Assembly: GCA_025354075.1 (NCBI GenBank)
Contig: JANXNO010000107.1
Span: forward strand, 1-5,578
DNA length: 5,578 nucleotides
DNA from: Burkholderiales bacterium
GTDB lineage: Bacteria > Pseudomonadota > Gammaproteobacteria > Burkholderiales > Casimicrobiaceae
Direction: 5' to 3'
Shown here: positions 5,451 to 5,578 of the stretch, in pieces
Layout of the letters: each line of letters starts with the position of its first letter
Numbering within the stretch: the stretch's first letter is position 1
Notes under the pieces: generated by a model
Told to the model about the DNA's origin: nothing
The model's input: only the letters and a program-made list of their open reading frames with translations
The model's database searches: none
Made by a program: the position numbers and the translations under genes

Positions 5451-5578
5451 CGATTGAACATCCACTTGGTGTCCTATCTGTACGACCGCGAAGGTGACCT
5501 GGTCGAAGTGCGAAACGCTGTAGGCGAACCCACCCGTCAATTCGCCTACGACAATCACATGCTGGTGATGCATCGCCA
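5451..5578 (+). CDS. Third Rhs core fragment, partial (runs off the window)
   Basis: The frame reads HLVSYLYDREGDLVEVRN, then AVGEPTRQFAYDNHMLVMHR at the window edge. This is a typical Rhs/YD-repeat phrase (YDxxGDLVEVRNAxGxxTRxFxYDNHxLV). It belongs to a more upstream part of the core than where the second fragment begins. There is no N-terminal domain, ribosome binding site or obvious start before it (TTG 5454 and GTG 5469 are the first candidates). The frame is open from before 5406 without Rhs similarity until about 5454, so the homology starts abruptly 35-40 bases after the previous stop. It is probably the left edge of another displaced cassette whose tip lies beyond the window. Confidence 0.75.

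Noticed and set aside
5322..5573. Antisense 83-residue frame at the right edge
   Set aside because: It runs opposite the third Rhs core phrase, which is a clear sense-strand match.

Overview
The window is an Rhs-type polymorphic toxin locus. It holds pieces of three Rhs proteins, all on the + strand, separated by short, more AT-rich genes of the kind that encode toxin tips and their immunity proteins. The Rhs core DNA is GC-rich with strong GC3, and one core carries a dispersed palindrome encoding PFALSEAKG. That suggests a proteobacterium, most likely a Burkholderiales or Comamonadaceae-like beta-proteobacterium; the taxonomic call is an inference. No tRNA, rRNA, CRISPR array, transposase or integrase was seen.

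Layout. (A) 1-574 is the 3' end of an Rhs gene: the conserved core end followed by a 113-residue HNH/Endo VII-like nuclease tip. A run of eight G's (167-174) breaks the frame between core and tip. (B) 592-1086 is the probable cognate immunity gene, followed at 1133-2065 by a leucine-rich-repeat-like protein. (C) About 2095-3830 is a second Rhs fragment. It has no proper 5' end but an intact reading frame through YD repeats, the core end and a second 113-residue HNH tip. (D) 3802-4290 overlaps the end of that tip gene and encodes a four-CxnC (two zinc-ribbon) probable immunity protein. (E) 4291-4624 holds the last part of what looks like a third toxin tip, apparently decayed upstream. Its stop overlaps the start of 4621-5088, another probable immunity gene. 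(F) 5108-5416 encodes an unrecognised 102-residue protein. (G) From about 5451 to the window end a third Rhs core fragment begins, entering the core at a different point.

How it fits together. The array resembles the orphan, or displaced, tip/immunity cassettes known downstream of rhs and cdiA genes. Each cassette is core fragment, variable tip, then immunity gene(s). The core ends of cassettes 1 and 2 share 114 bp at about 92% identity, including 62 identical bases, which would suit recombination that swaps tips onto a full-length Rhs upstream. The immunity proteins would protect the cell, or keep protecting it against siblings carrying older tips. The best candidates for undescribed parts are the zinc-ribbon immunity protein, the LRR-like protein, and the third tip with its coupled partner.
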